The position numbers and the translations under genes were made by a program. The notes under the pieces were generated by a model that searched no databases, was not told the origin of the DNA, and saw nothing but the letters and a program-made list of their open reading frames with translations. This document shows positions 1-11,152 of a DNA stretch of 64,000 nt, piece by piece. This DNA is from Liopterus haemorrhoidalis (Eukaryota; Arthropoda; Insecta; Coleoptera; Dytiscidae), in the NCBI GenBank assembly GCA_963971575.1, contig OZ020620.1, positions 36,781,992 to 36,845,991 of the forward strand, given 5' to 3'. Each line of letters starts with the position of its first letter. The first letter of the stretch is position 1.

Positions 1-111
1 TATATTTTGAAAGAAAGGGGCGGCGCTTCGTCAAGACCATATCTCATTCCAACTAGCATACACGTTCTGTCTGACGAGTTATGCCTGGTGGACTTATACG
101 GAACATTAACC
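1..111. mobile_element. Right end of a Merlin-like DNA transposon (copy 1)
   Basis: These bases are nearly identical to 49347..49457, the right end of a complete element at 48449..49457. The segment ends with the same terminal repeat (GGACTTATACGGAACATTAA then CC). The rest of this copy lies off the left edge of the window. The superfamily assignment rests on the complete copy. Confidence 0.7.
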
Positions 112-194
112 AAAAAATTAAATGGAAGCTCTTAGTACTCCAATAACGAATAAAAATGTACAAAAAATGTTTTTCAAAAAATTATTTTTAGATA

Positions 195-285
195 TCCAGC
201 ATTCTGTTGGCTTCTTACACTTATTAAATACCTACAAAACCCTAAAATGTGTGAAAATTCATACTTCACATCAATTTTGCTATAC
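195..285 (+). mobile_element. 3' end fragment of hairpin/GTCT-microsatellite family A
   Basis: The segment matches the 3' ends of the full copies at 24020, 47011 and 35609. It has the core AATACCTACAAAACCCT, the short palindrome TGTGAAAATTCA and the final CACTTCACATCAATTTT motif (here ATACTTCACATCAATTTT). Only about 90 nt of the ~1.05-kb element are present. Confidence 0.65.
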
Positions 286-1197
286 TTACTTTTCATTTTT
301 ATATAAGAATAGCGGGTAATTAACGGGTACTGGGTAATATCTAGGTAATTGTTGCGGGTAACCGGTTCCATAAATTTCTAGTTCTCGTCATTCCTAGTTA
401 ATAACCAAAAGTTCCATATTTTCTCAACGACCCTCGCATATACTGTTGACTGTTGTAGTTATTTGAAATAATAATAGTTATACATTCAGTAACAATAAAT
501 TATATCATTGTTTACTTTACTGCGCACAAGACTACTGAGTAATTAGCTGAACAGTCGTTTTTAATTATCATTAACGTAATAATTCAGTATTACGAACGGT
601 TTAATAATTTAAGAATTGCACGTTGGAATTTATTCGTGTTTCGTGTTTTGCGTAACGATACTGTCACGAGGTTCTTTAAGATACAACACGTTAGAATAAA
701 AGTCGACATGTGGACGAGTAATTAATTGATACACAATATCAGTCAATAACTAGTAACTAGATACGTATAAATTACAAATAAACACGAGAAAAACTTATTT
801 ATAGCTGTTACTTGATAAGGTTACTTCTTCAAAGATGTTAATAATTATTTATACATTTTATAGAATATTAAGATATGCTTTAGACCAGCTAGTCTTAAAT
901 TGGGCTCCATAGATTAATGGGTCGGCGATCACCGTTTAAAAAGAAATAAATTAATTCAAATTACATTAAATAATTAAATTCAACAATTTGTTTGCCAGAA
1001 GTCATCGACAAAATCAGAAAAAACAACCAAAGACGTCGCATTATTCTTCATCATGACAATGCAAGCTCCCTCACAGCATGTAAAACAATTGAATACACAG
1101 CCCAACAGACATTTTGGTGCCTGCGAGTTTTTAACTGTGTCTAGGTAATTTTTGGGCATAGAATCCAAAATAGCCGTCAGATTTGATCTATCAGATC
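286..1197. other. No gene recognised
   Basis: This is AT-rich sequence without a credible ORF. Between about 309 and 366 there is a degenerate run of CGGGTAA-like units, probably another decayed transposon end. Confidence 0.5.
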
Positions 1198-1309
1198 TAG
1201 AGATGGGAATTTCGGCTCAGTTTGCGGAACCGGATCAGTGGAGGTCGTTCAGTTTGTTGAGCCGGTTCATTGATCCAGCTCACTGATCCGGTTACAGGTC
1301 GGTCGTTAG

Positions 1310-1465
1310 TTCGTAGGTAGAACGTCGCTTAGAGCCGGTCAGTTGTCGGTCGTTCGCTTGTAGGTAGACGTCGCTTAGAGCTGGCTATTTCTAAGACCCG
1401 GCTCTTTCTTAGACCGGGTCAGTTGTCGGTCGTTCGCTCGTAGGTAGAACGTCGCTTAAGATGGC
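1310..1465. repeat. Left subterminal minisatellite of the 1198..4801 element
   Basis: A unit of about 60 to 75 nt repeats imperfectly here. Its core is GTCGGTCGTTCGCTYGTAGG followed by TAGAACGTCGCTTAGAGCCGG. The same unit recurs near the other end at 4225..4345. Confidence 0.7.
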
Positions 1466-1717
1466 GATTCGAAACCTATCTTGTCATAACATCCGCCGCC
1501 CGGTGTCCGTAGGCGCCACTAGTCAAACTTAGAGAGAGATAGTTAGCTCGAATATTTGCCAAAACAGCTATCAAAACTTGTTTCTAAGCAGATAATAGGT
1601 TGATGAATATTTTGAAATTTAAATCGCATATACAAAATACTTGTATAGTCAATACGCTACATAGCAAATACCGTTTTTTTGAAAAACAGATTTTTTAAAA
1701 AATTTTATTAGGTCAAT

Positions 1718-2141
1718 ATGCCACCCACACGTAGACCTTTATCAAAAAGTCGCAAACGCAGTAAAAGAGCGAAATCTATGAAAGAATATCATAAAAGAAA
1801 ATTGGAAAATTTGTATGTAATTTATATAATTTTTTTAATTGTATAAATAATTTTAACTCTCATTATTATTAGTATTATTTATCATTATTATTATTATTTG
1901 GGGTTTTTCAGGTCTTGACAAGCGTCCATTATTATTATGGGGTTTGTCAGGTCTTGACAAGCGTCCACTAATCTCAAACTTCTTCGTCCATTATTATTAT
2001 TAATATTATTATTATTATTATTATTAATTTAAGGTCAAAGAAACTGAAATCTAATGAAAATGAATCAGTTCAAAACGTCGACAGGAGTTCATCAAATGAA
2101 TCGCTTATTGATATGCAAACTATATGGAGGTGCATGTCCAG
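1718..2141 (+). CDS. Two-exon small basic ORF inside the hAT-like element (open at 3' end)
   Basis: The first exon (1718..1812) starts with ATG and encodes 31 residues beginning MPPTRRPLSKSRKRSKRAKS, very rich in Lys and Arg. It ends at a GTATGT donor. The second exon (2034..2141) follows an AG acceptor after a T-rich tract. It joins in frame (TT+G) to give SKKLKSNENESVQNVDRSSS and on to IWRCMS, and ends at another donor (AG|GTAATT). An acceptor-like TTATTAG also lies just before the ATG, so an upstream exon is possible. The phases agree and both exons are stop-free. The next exon was not found and may be lost or displaced by the nested insertions at 2203. The product could be a DNA-binding N-terminus of the element's protein or a captured host exon. 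I recognise no family. Confidence 0.4.
1898..1968. repeat. Short direct duplication (two ~30-nt units)
   Basis: Two close copies of a unit built on GGGGTTTKTCAGGTCTTGAC followed by AAGCGTCCA sit between ATT-rich microsatellite runs. They lie inside the intron-like gap of the two-exon ORF. Confidence 0.6.
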
Positions 2142-2363
2142 GTAATTATAGTAGAGACTTACAAATGTATATGACGGTAGAGTGAATAATATTCCTTATA
2201 GTTAGGGGTGACCATCCGTCCCGGTTTTCCGGGATTGTCCCGATTTTAGGTACATTGTCCCGGTGTCCCGAAAAATGTTTTCGGGACGGTCGATTGTCCC
2301 GGTTTTTACAGAATTATGCATTTGTAAGAAAAGAAATATTACAACTAGTTAATGTGAGAGGTG

Positions 2364-2569
2364 CAGTGGCGGCGCTAGCTCTTAAAATCTGGGGCCAGAA
2401 AATTTTTTAGTAAAATTTGAGGGGGGCAAATACAAGTGATGACCTAAAAAAAAGGTCCGAACGCCTAAAATACATTTTTCTCCAAAAATTCTGGGGGGGC
2501 CAACTGGGGGCCAGGGCTGTTTTTGGGCGGGTCCGGGCCCCCCTGGACCCCCCGCTATCGCCGCCACTG
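2364..2569. mobile_element. 206-bp hAT MITE, CAGTGGCGGCG family
   Basis: The termini CAGTGGCGGCG and CGCCGCCACTG are inverted. The 8-bp target duplication GAGAGGTG is exact at 2356..2363 and 2570..2577. It is nested in the 2203..2803 element, which is itself nested in 1198..4801, so it is the youngest of three layers. Confidence 0.9.
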
Positions 2570-2576
2570 GAGAGGT

Positions 2577-2762
2577 GAGATCCTTTTTTTTCTTTTTTTT
2601 TGTTCTTCAATTGGATTTGGGAGGTGAGGACCTTTTTTTGCTCTTCACTTGAATTTGGGAGGTGAGGACCTTTTTTTTTGCTCTTCACGTGGATCTGGGA
2701 GGTGAGGACCTTTTTTTTTGATCTTCACTTAGATCTGGGTGGTGAGGACCTTCTTTTTTTTC
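2577..2762. repeat. ~40-nt minisatellite (GGTGAGGACC / poly-T / CTCTTCAC)
   Basis: About four imperfect units of GGTGAGGACC, a T8-9 run, then GCTCTTCACTTGGATYTGGGA. The same unit occurs at 18300..18372, 46430..46620 (opposite orientation), 23060..23180 and 54490..54545, inside elements with different termini. Confidence 0.8.
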
Positions 2763-2964
2763 CCTGTGTCCCGGTTTCCCTTCACTGAAATCTGGTCACC
2801 CTACTTATAGTGAATAATCTACTAGCTTAAAATGAAAATACCATTAAGTACCGTGTTTTTAATCTGAGAAATTGATGTTGGTCATTAGTAGTTAATAATG
2901 GTTTATTATTTAATAGTAATAAATAATAAAACAACAGAATTTTTCATCCATTTGAAATACACGT

Positions 2965-3645
2965 GAATTTATACAAAGAATGCTATGACTCAACAAACAC
3001 AGGATATACGACGGGATGTATATTTCACCCCGAATGTAAATTCACCCCTTTAGGGGTTGATTGGGAAAAAAATCCTTTCTGCAAGTTTTTTGCATTTGTA
3101 TCTTTATATGTAAAAATCAAGTCGATATTTTATTGGTCCTAAGAGATATTAAGGAATCCTTGAAATCGAATTTCACCCTTTAAGGATGCAATTTTAAAAA
3201 ATTGTCAAAACCATTTCAAGATATTTAAAAAAGACAACCATCAGCCAAAAAGAAATGTTATGACTCAACAAATACAGGAAATACGACGGGATGTATAATT
3301 AAGTCCGAATGTAGATTCACCTATTTAGGGGTTGATTAGGACAAAATCCTGAAATAGGGTTTTCGGCCTTTGTATTGGTAATCTTTATAAGAAAAAACCA
3401 AATCGATATTTTACTGGTCCTAAGAGAAATTAAAGAATCCTTGAAATCATAATTCACCCCTTTAGGGGTGAAATTTTAAAAAAATGTCAAAACCATTTCG
3501 AGATATTTTAAAAAGACACCTATGTGCCAGAAAGAAACGTTTTAACTCAACAAACACAGGAAATACGAAGGGATGTATAGTTCACCCCGATTGTAGATTC
3601 AGCCCTTTAGGGGTTGATTAGGACAAAATCCTGATTGGTCCTAAG
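2965..3645. repeat. ~285-nt tandem repeat
   Basis: The phrase TGACTCAACAAACACAGG recurs at about 2986, 3259 and 3543 (the last as TTAACTC...). Each is followed by ATACGACGGGATGTATA and TTTAGGGGTTGAT. That gives about 2.4 units with a 275 to 285 nt period. A diverged relative of the unit lies at 31676..32480. Confidence 0.7.
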
Positions 3646-4224
3646 AGATATTATTATATTATTCTGACAATAAACTATATTTTAAACTTTTTCGGCTATT
3701 TTATTTATTGCCTTACTGAATAAAAATAAAAATGTCATTTTACCTATTTGTTATTTGAATGTTTAGTTAAAACTATATACTTTAGATTTACTTTTAAATA
3801 TATCATATAAATTTTATTTACCAAGTATTAATATTTGTTTATGTAGCAAAATAATGCAAAATAGAGTCTAATATAATCTAATCAGTTTATGGCTAGCCAT
3901 AAAAGAAGCAATGCTTCGATTGGCGAAGCGCATGTGGAAATAAATTTGATATAGAAAGCGCGCGGCCCGCAGTCTAACGGATAACAGCTGAACTATTTTT
4001 AACATTGATACAGATACAGAAAATTATATTTTACAATTCATCTCGAAAACTATTTAGTTTTAATGAAAAATAAAAATATAAGGTTGTTCTACTATAAATT
4101 CTGATCGCTCTAAAGGAAACCAAATTCTTTTCAAATTTGTTGTTTTTAAGATAAATAGGAATGTGTTTGTATGCATGCAAATGTAGCGAAAAACTGGTTT
4201 GCGTCCCCGATTGAATCGCCACCT

Positions 4225-4345
4225 TAACCCGGTCAGTTGTCGGTCGTTCGCTTGTAGGTAGTCGTAGCTTAGAGCCGGCTCTTCCTTAGACCCGGTCAGT
4301 TGTCGGTCGTTCGCTCGTAGGTAGAACGTCGCTTAGCCCCGGTTC
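4225..4345. repeat. Right subterminal minisatellite of the 1198..4801 element
   Basis: Two copies of the GTCAGTTGTCGGTCGTTCGC unit seen at 1310..1465, each followed by GTAGGTAG and GTCGCTTAG. They are in direct rather than inverted orientation relative to the left-end copies. Confidence 0.7.
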
Positions 4346-4959
4346 TTATCTAACATTTTTGAAACAAACAATTCACTTTATGTAGCTACTGTATTTAAAA
4401 CCAGATGTGTTAAGTTTATGGTTCGATGTTTATTGCCCTTATAAATCGGACATCTGGGATTTGGGCAATATTTTTAATATTTTTATATAGTATGGTTGTA
4501 AGAAAATACAGACTAAGCCTATTAGTTTCAAATAAACTGCCCTACAAATTGATGACAATAAATAATACACTTTATGATAATACATTACACGCAGAGTTCT
4601 CGCGAAGTTCAACATGACATCGATCCAGATCCGGATCACTCCGGTCACTGCTCACAATCGCACGACCACTCGTATCCTTGAAACTTGAAACTATACAGTG
4701 AGCCGTGAGCCGGCTCATATCAATTTGGTGAACCGTGTCACTTCGGTCAGTGTACTGAGTCGGCTCAGTGAGCCGGTTCGTTCATGAACGAACCATCTCT
4801 AATCAGATCTAGTTTTTGAGATACGCTATATTGGCCTCTTTTGCAATAAAATATCTTATTTCTTAACTTGTGTATTTTTCACGTTATTACTGGTACTATT
4901 TGCTCCAACTGCCAGTTACAAACACAAAAGAGACAAAGTATTTTATTTCACTAATGTCG

Positions 4960-5077
4960 GGTTGCTAAAGTAAGAGTTTTCTCTAACTCGAGTTAAAATC
5001 ATTTGTTTTTGTATGTTGTAGCATACAAAAACAAATGATTTTAATTCGAGTTAGGGATAACTCTTACTTTAGCAACC
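4960..5077. mobile_element. Small foldback element (56-bp arms)
   Basis: Arms at 4960..5015 and 5022..5077 are almost exact inverted copies (outer GGTTGCTAAAGTAAGAG, inner TTTGTTTTTGTATG) around a 6-nt loop. It has no coding capacity. The fold would give a long stem if transcribed. Confidence 0.8.
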
Positions 5078-5277
5078 GGCCATAAGTAGATAAATACATA
5101 TACCTTCATTACTTATTACTTAAAAATGTTCTTTTGTACGACTTTCTAGCATGGAGTTTACCAGAATAGTCTTTCTGAAGACTACAACAGTAGTAGGCCA
5201 TCATGTGGCTATTTTATCTTCCTTGATATCTATCTTTCATAGTTTTATGTCCTGGAATCTTTCCCCCGGTTCTTCAC

Positions 5278-5782
5278 TAAAATCACCTAGGTTTTCTGGT
5301 AAGTGGTAATAATACAACCGAGAATATTAAAATTTATTTTCCACTAATTCTCTACCTTATGATTTCCAAGAAAATTTTGTACTACTTGAATAAATGAACA
5401 CCAAGAATTAGATTCAATCTCGTTCATTGATGCGGTTGGATTGGATTGTGGATATTCAGTAGGATGCCTTATATGAGGACCATCAAATATTCTGGCTTTC
5501 AGTTAATCTTAGGAAATTCACGTGTCAAGTAGCCTACACAAAGTCCATCTCGATTTAAAGTCTTCAAAAATTGCTACATAAGCCCAAACTTGATATGCAA
5601 GGGTGGAAATATAATTTTCTCTCTCGCAACCAAGGTTCGTTGACAACATTTATTTTTCTTGAATTATGACATTTCTTAATGGAAATCACCCAATTTCTGT
5701 TAACCCAGTGCTGATCCTTAGCTCTGCTGTCCCAAAGACATAAAAAACAAGGATATTTTGTATATCCACTGCTGTCCAAGGA
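5278..5782 (-). pseudogene. Fragment of an uncharacterised multi-copy insect protein
   Basis: The minus strand encodes MDSSGYTKYPCFLCLWDSRA and, further on, KINVVNEPWLRERKLYFHP with GLCSNF at the end. After frameshifts it continues with QFLKTLNRDGLC, ARIFDGPHIRHP, NEIESNSWCSF and VVQNFLGNHKVEN. From memory this order (GYTK.CFLC.WDSR, NVV, FVGP.IR, VVQNFLGN) matches the middle and later part of a long uncharacterised protein family that is multi-copy in arthropods and some other animals. I cannot assign a function. The CFLC.W pattern could be a metal site. The copy is broken by at least two frameshifts and stops. The window holds an N-terminal plus C-terminal relic of what appears to be the same family at 57834..58690. 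Confidence 0.5.
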
Positions 5783-6598
5783 GGAAGTTTACCGTTTTTA
5801 GATAAAAAACTAAAATCAATTAGTCTGTATCTCAAAAACTAGAGCTGCTACGAAAAGGAGTCAGGTATTTTTGGAATCAGCACATCAAAAATATCCAAAA
5901 TCAGTTCTTACCTTTCCGGCACCAAGATAAAAAAAATTATTTTGTTGGGCAGTGTTATTTGAAGCAGAAAAATACTTCAAATTAATATTTCTAGATAAAT
6001 AAGCTCATCTACCGCTAAAGTCGCTTGATGTCCATAAAATTAGAATAACTATTTGGCTTACTATACTATTCTCTATTTGTTCATAAAAGTTCCAAAGAAA
6101 ATCAAGAAAAAAGTGGAAGAAAACATTATTGACTAGTTTCATTTACAAAATACAAAACAAATTAATTAATCTTACCAATAATACTCTAACAAACAACTAA
6201 ATTAATATAATAAAAACCTATAATGATTTATAAATATTAACTTCCTTATGTATCAAAATATAAATAATAAATAATAGTTATAAAACAGTTCACAAATTTG
6301 ACGTACATTTCAAAACAATAAATATGATCTAATTAACATATTCTTAGGTCAATATTTATTAATATAGGAAATTTTTTACTGACGTCACTGGAAAGTTACT
6401 AAAGAACTTTAAAATTTATCAAAAATAAAATAAAACTAACTTAGAATATGATAAATTATTGTTTATCTGTTTAGTTTAGTCATACAGGATATAGATCGGA
6501 AGTAAATAAATTTATAAACCAAGGCTAAGCAGTAAATCGGTCTAATACGTGGGTGGATCATATAACAAAGCAGTATTTAACAAAAAATTCATGGTTCA
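5783..6598. other. No gene recognised
   Basis: AT-rich sequence with no ORF, TIR pair or repeat that I can pair with another part of the window. Confidence 0.5.
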
Positions 6599-6965
6599 CT
6601 AGTAGACCGGGAGCTCATGACAGTTTATGGTCTCCGATATCATACAGTATGCCTTTTGGAGGAGAAAATATTTACCCTGTGACAACAAAGAAAGGAGGGT
6701 ACTAAACCCCTGCACGCTTTCCGGTTATATGGAAAATCGCATTTCCACTTTTTTTGTTTTTTGTTTTTCTCTGATTTAATTATGCTTGCCCTTTTATCAA
6801 AAGAAAATTAAATTAAATTTATAGTCTTAAAAATTATAGGCATGTGATTCGCAAAGTCCCAAAGGGCTCAAAGGGTCACGTGATCTTGTAATAAAAAAAA
6901 TATAATTTTCCGCGTTTTCATGCAGCATGCCGATAAAAGAATTAAAGTTTGTGTCATAGAACTCC
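6599..6965. mobile_element. Half copy of the AGACCGGGAGCTCATGAC foldback family
   Basis: It begins TAGACCGGGAGCTCATGACA and contains CATACAGTATGCCTTTTGGA, AAACCCCTGCACGCTTTCC and CCAAAGGGCTCAAAGGGTCA. These match both arms of the foldback at 20902..21478. Only one arm and the centre are present. Confidence 0.65.
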
Positions 6966-7724
6966 TATAAAAAAAATTGCATGCGGCCCTCGTTGGCCCA
7001 ACGGTGGAAAATTTCGGAAAAGTTTTGTGAAATTTTTAATCACCTAAAATTTTTCCGAAATTTTGACCGATTACTCCTTGTTGTGTATATAGTTTTCATT
7101 CAAAAGAAAAAAATCCAATATTGGATGAATTTTATTAGAAAACAAAATTAAAGATTTTAAACAAAATTTAAGTTTTTGTCATTGTTTTGCTACAGTATCT
7201 TGTTTGAAATTTGGCTCATTAGGAGCGTTCCTTTTACCACTTTACTTTAGTAATCTAAGCTAACCTAAGTCGTAAGATCGATCCCTTTCTAATACTACAA
7301 ATGATTTTTTCCTTCCCCCTTTCCCTTGCTAAGGTATTTGTCGAACTAGTGTGCTTAGCTAAGCATTTTTACTTGTAAAAGTAACGCACCTATTAGTTAG
7401 CTTTACCTCACTATTGTTTTTGATTTATTTAAACAAAAATTAACAATAACTTTGACTCAAACAATAGATACTAAAATTCTTTTTAATAATTTCCAATTGC
7501 TTTGGTTTTATGAAACGATGAAAAACATAAACAAAAACAATGGTGATTCAAATGTTTAAAAGTTATGAATCATCCATCCTAATATCAAAATTGTTTGTAA
7601 TTTTACTTTTTAAGTTCTCAACTAGAAGATAAATGAACTTTAACTATGAGTCATTACATTTAGTACTTTTTTGGATTACTCTGGACGTCACTAACTGTTT
7701 CAGCAATTTTAGTCGGTTCCATGA
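6966..7724. other. No gene recognised
   Basis: AT-rich, with no supported coding region. The ATG-started frame at 7633 only reads into the palindromic minisatellite and is not credible. Confidence 0.5.
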
Positions 7725-8641
7725 CAACTGGGCCCCAGTTGTCATGGAACCGCATTGTCTTACGGCCCGTAAGACAATTCGGGCCGTTCACAATTGGGGC
7801 TATACACAACTATGGTCTATTTCAAAGTAGAAAAATGTGTGTAAGAAGATAGGAGCTGTTTGTCCTTGCTTCGGGTTGGTCTAGATCGTCATCCCTATTA
7901 CACTGTAAAAATATTGTTTTTAGTCCAAGTTGACAGATGTTCAGTGTCGTACATTGGAAATATATATTATTTATATTATTTAATTTTTCTCATATATTTT
8001 GTTATTATTTACATATTTAGACTTTAATTTATATTCTTGGCGTAGATTTTATGGAGAAAATTCTCCATGTAATTTGTTTTTACGCAGTTATATATTTTTT
8101 AGGTTATCTGACATATAAATATTTTTTGACAGTTGACAATTAACAGATCAAGAAAGAGGACTAATGTGAGGCCAAAAGACAGCCCAGCTGATTGTGCCCA
8201 AAGAAGAAGTTATTATTATAATTTTTAGACCTTCATATATACATATATTTTTAATTTTTATTTACAATAATTATTTAAATAAGAAACTTTAGCTCTGAAG
8301 ATATATTGTTTGATTTATTGCTTTGTTTAAACTTTTTAGCCAAATCTCTCTTTTTATTTATAGTACATAATTTTTAAAATTTATATTTTTTTAACTTTTT
8401 AAATTTCCCATTAAACTCAATTTATGTCGTATAAATAACGTAAGTGTATTATCTGCCTTGTTTATTTCAATATCTTATTAACCTTTTTTATATTAAAAAA
8501 AATCACTTGCTAACCCAGTTGCTACGCCCATGCCCTAGTTGTAACTTATTTTAAATATCCCGCTATACTGTATTTGATCAGTGTAAATCGTACTCGGTTC
8601 GCAGCGCTATCTACTTTTTTCTACTTTGAAATAGACCATAG
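7725..8641. repeat. Region flanked by inverted copies of a 26-bp sequence and minisatellite
   Basis: At 7725..7800 there are compact palindromes (GACAACTGGGCCCCAGTTGTC, ACGGCCCGT) of the same CAGTTGT/CAATTGT minisatellite as the next feature. The sequence CTATGGTCTATTTCAAAGTA at about 7810 recurs inverted at about 8620, bracketing ~780 bp of AT-rich unique sequence. Confidence 0.55.
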
Positions 8642-9795
8642 GACCATTAACAACTGGGGCGATGGACAATTTGGGCCGTACACAATTGGGGCTTTTCACA
8701 ACTGGGGCCATTAATAACTGAGGCGATGGACAATTCGGGCCGTTCAAAATTGGGGCTTTTGACAAATGGGGCCATAACTATACGAGCTAGAGTCTTCTTT
8801 TGTTTAAAATAAAAAATGATTATTTTACAAGTTGGCATAAATTAAATTGAATGTTCATTTGAAAAAAAAATATTTTAATGGTTTGATTAAGTACTATTTT
8901 GGTGGGAATTAGAATAAATAAAAAAATTGTATTTTAAGGGTTGGCTTAAGAAAATTTTCGTCATCATTTGATTAATTGTAATAAATAAAAAATGTATTTA
9001 ATTTTAGAAGTAAATATAGTAGTATTTTAAGAGTTATATTAAGTAAAATGTGGTGCTCTTTTGAATATATAAATTAAAAATGTTTTTTAAGGGTTGGCTT
9101 AGGAAAATTTAAGTGTTCTTTTGAATAAATAAATAAAAAATGTATTTTAAGGGTTAAAAAATACTATCATACATAAAAAAATTAAATAGTCAAACAAAAA
9201 ATAACTGCTTTTCTCGTAGTTGACTCATATTAATTAAATTTAGTTACAAAATATTTACTTCTAAAATTAAATACATTATTTATTCAAAAGAACACTTAAA
9301 TTTACTTAAGCCAACCCTTAAAATACATTTTTTATTTATATAGTCATAAGCGCACTAAATTTTACTTAATCTAACCTGTAAAATACAATTTCTTTTTAAT
9401 CAAATGAACACGAAAATTTGCTTACGCCAACCCTTAAAATACATTTTTTTTATTTATTCTAATTAGCACCAAAATGTACTTAATCAAACCATTAATTTAT
9501 TTTTTTAATTTTTTTTTCAAAAGAACACGCAAACTTATTAATCCAATTCGTAAAATAATTATTTTTTATTTTAAACAAAAGAAGACTCTAGTTCTTAAAG
9601 ATATGGCCCCAGTTGTCAAAAGCCCTAATTGTGTACGGCCCGAATTGTCTATCGCCCCAGTTGTTAATGGCCCCAGTTGTGAAAAACCCCAATTGTGTAC
9701 GGCCCGAATTGTCCATCGCCCCAGTTGTTAAAGGCCCCAGTTGTGAAAAGCCCCAATTGTGAACGGCCCGAATTGTCTTATGGCCCCAGTTGTCT
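8641..9795. mobile_element. Large palindromic element with GGCCCCAGTTGT minisatellite arms
   Basis: The outer parts (8641..8775 and 9600..9795) are inverted arrays of 12-16 nt subunits varying as CAGTTGT, CAATTGT and GAATTGT separated by GGCCC or GGGCC. Inward, AACAAAAGAAGACTCTAG and TAAGGGTTGGCTTAAG are also inverted across a centre near 9200. The whole is an imperfect palindrome of ~1.15 kb. No transposase is present and the termini are not sharp. Confidence 0.6.
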
Positions 9796-10560
9796 GGTTA
9801 CTGTTTATTTAAGATTTTTATGAATAAATAATTTATTATGGCACGCCATTTCAATATTTATTATTAAAATTTAAAAATCTCAATAAAAAAATCTATTAAA
9901 ACCATGTTTAGTTAAATTTTAAACTCTTCCTCTTGTGCCTATTTTAACTTTTTAAAAACGGAAGATGTGTGGTACGTAAAAAACTTAATTAATATACAGT
10001 GCGATCATTAATTCCTGAGAGTTATATAATACTTGACAGAAACATTTAGTTATCAAATTTATTTCCAAGCACCTGTACACCATTGTTTACCGTTATGTAA
10101 CGCTCAAGAATTAACGATCTCACTGTAGTAGTACTACGTACGAGAAACGTGCGTATACGCTTATGCCAAGAAACGAATGCATGAGACGGTCTTCAAATCT
10201 CGTGAACTATAAACAGTCATTATCTCCAACAGTAGACGAAAACAGCTGTATAATAAAGATGGTAATATGAGAAAAATATTTTTGATTACGAGGACATATT
10301 GCAGACAGTATGCAAATATATTTTTTATTTATTTTTTAATATAAAAGATAAAAAGAATTATTCATTATCTTACTCTTAAAATAAATATTAAATTTATCTT
10401 TATAGGTCACTGATATGGATTATTAAATAGTTTAAATATTCTTATTTATTCCAGAAATTTCATAGAATAGTCTTATTTGATCTCTGTACTTATTATTTTA
10501 GTACTAAGGATCATGGCCTTCGTGACGTCACTACTTTATTTTCACTTATATATGCATGTA
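9796..10560. other. No gene recognised
   Basis: AT-rich sequence without supported ORFs or repeats. Confidence 0.5.
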
Positions 10561-11072
10561 ATGGTTGGTTTATATACGGAACAAGAATAAGGAATAGGAA
10601 ATAAGAATAGTACAAAAGATGTTAAAACATGGCTGCGCCGTATATCGGTTTATGTAGGAATGAAATTTAACTTAAACATAAGAAAAGTTGATAACATTTA
10701 ACATTTTATTCTTATTCCAAGAATAAGAGATGATAAGCATGCGCACAATGGTCAAAATGTCGGCCGTAATAAAATTTGTTCAACAGATGTTTTCCAGCTG
10801 TGATCAGAAGGTTGGAAACAACAATATAATTGTGAAACACAAGCAAATAAATTTACAAAATCTTCTAAATCCATTTTACTGAAAACGATTTTTTTTAAGT
10901 TATATTAAACACAACAACCTGTCAAACGACAACCGTTAAACACAGGTCAACGCAAGTACGCAGGCGCAGCGACGAAATGTTATGTCCGATATAAACGGTT
11001 TCATATTTTTTATTCTTGTGTACTATTCTTATTTCCCATTCCATATTCTAGTTCCGTATATAAACCAACCAT
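10561..11072. mobile_element. ~510-bp MITE with ~55-bp inverted ends
   Basis: The left end ATGGTTGGTTTATATACGGA continues with AC(A)AGAATA. The right end is its inverse, TCCGTATATAAACCAACCAT. The inner A/G-rich TIR part (GGAATAGGAAATAAGAATAGTAC) is inverted as well. The target duplication is ambiguous, so the superfamily is not assigned. Confidence 0.7.
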
Positions 11073-11152
11073 ATTACACTACAATCGAAAATAACAAAGT
11101 TATAACTAAAATAAAAATTGTAGGTATAATTTAAGAAAAACGGTAAATATGC

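Larger units (their letters stand above)
2203..2803. mobile_element. hAT MITE, TAGGGGTGACCAT family
   Basis: The termini are TAGGGGTGACCA and TGGTCACCCTA. Exact 8-bp duplications CTTATAGT lie at 2195..2202 and 2804..2811. The family has internal TCCCGG/CCGGGA motifs and a GGTGAGGACC minisatellite. Related copies are at 18258..18973 and 46385..46698. It carries a second hAT element (2364..2569). Confidence 0.88.
1198..4801. mobile_element. 3.6-kb hAT-like element with 8-bp target duplication
   Basis: The terminal inverted repeats read TAGAGATGG at the left and CCATCTCTA at the right. The element is flanked by exact 8-bp direct repeats ATCAGATC at 1190..1197 and 4802..4809, the hAT hallmark. 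Subterminal GGTTC/GAACC and CGGCTCAG/GAGCCGG motifs are also inverted. Inside are a two-exon ORF (1718..2141), subterminal minisatellites at both ends, a ~285-nt tandem repeat, and two nested younger hAT elements. No DDE transposase core is visible, so it is probably non-autonomous. Confidence 0.8.

Noticed and set aside
2382..2688. Minus-strand frames of 61 and 93 codons.
   Set aside because: They read through a hAT MITE end and the GGTGAGGACC minisatellite.
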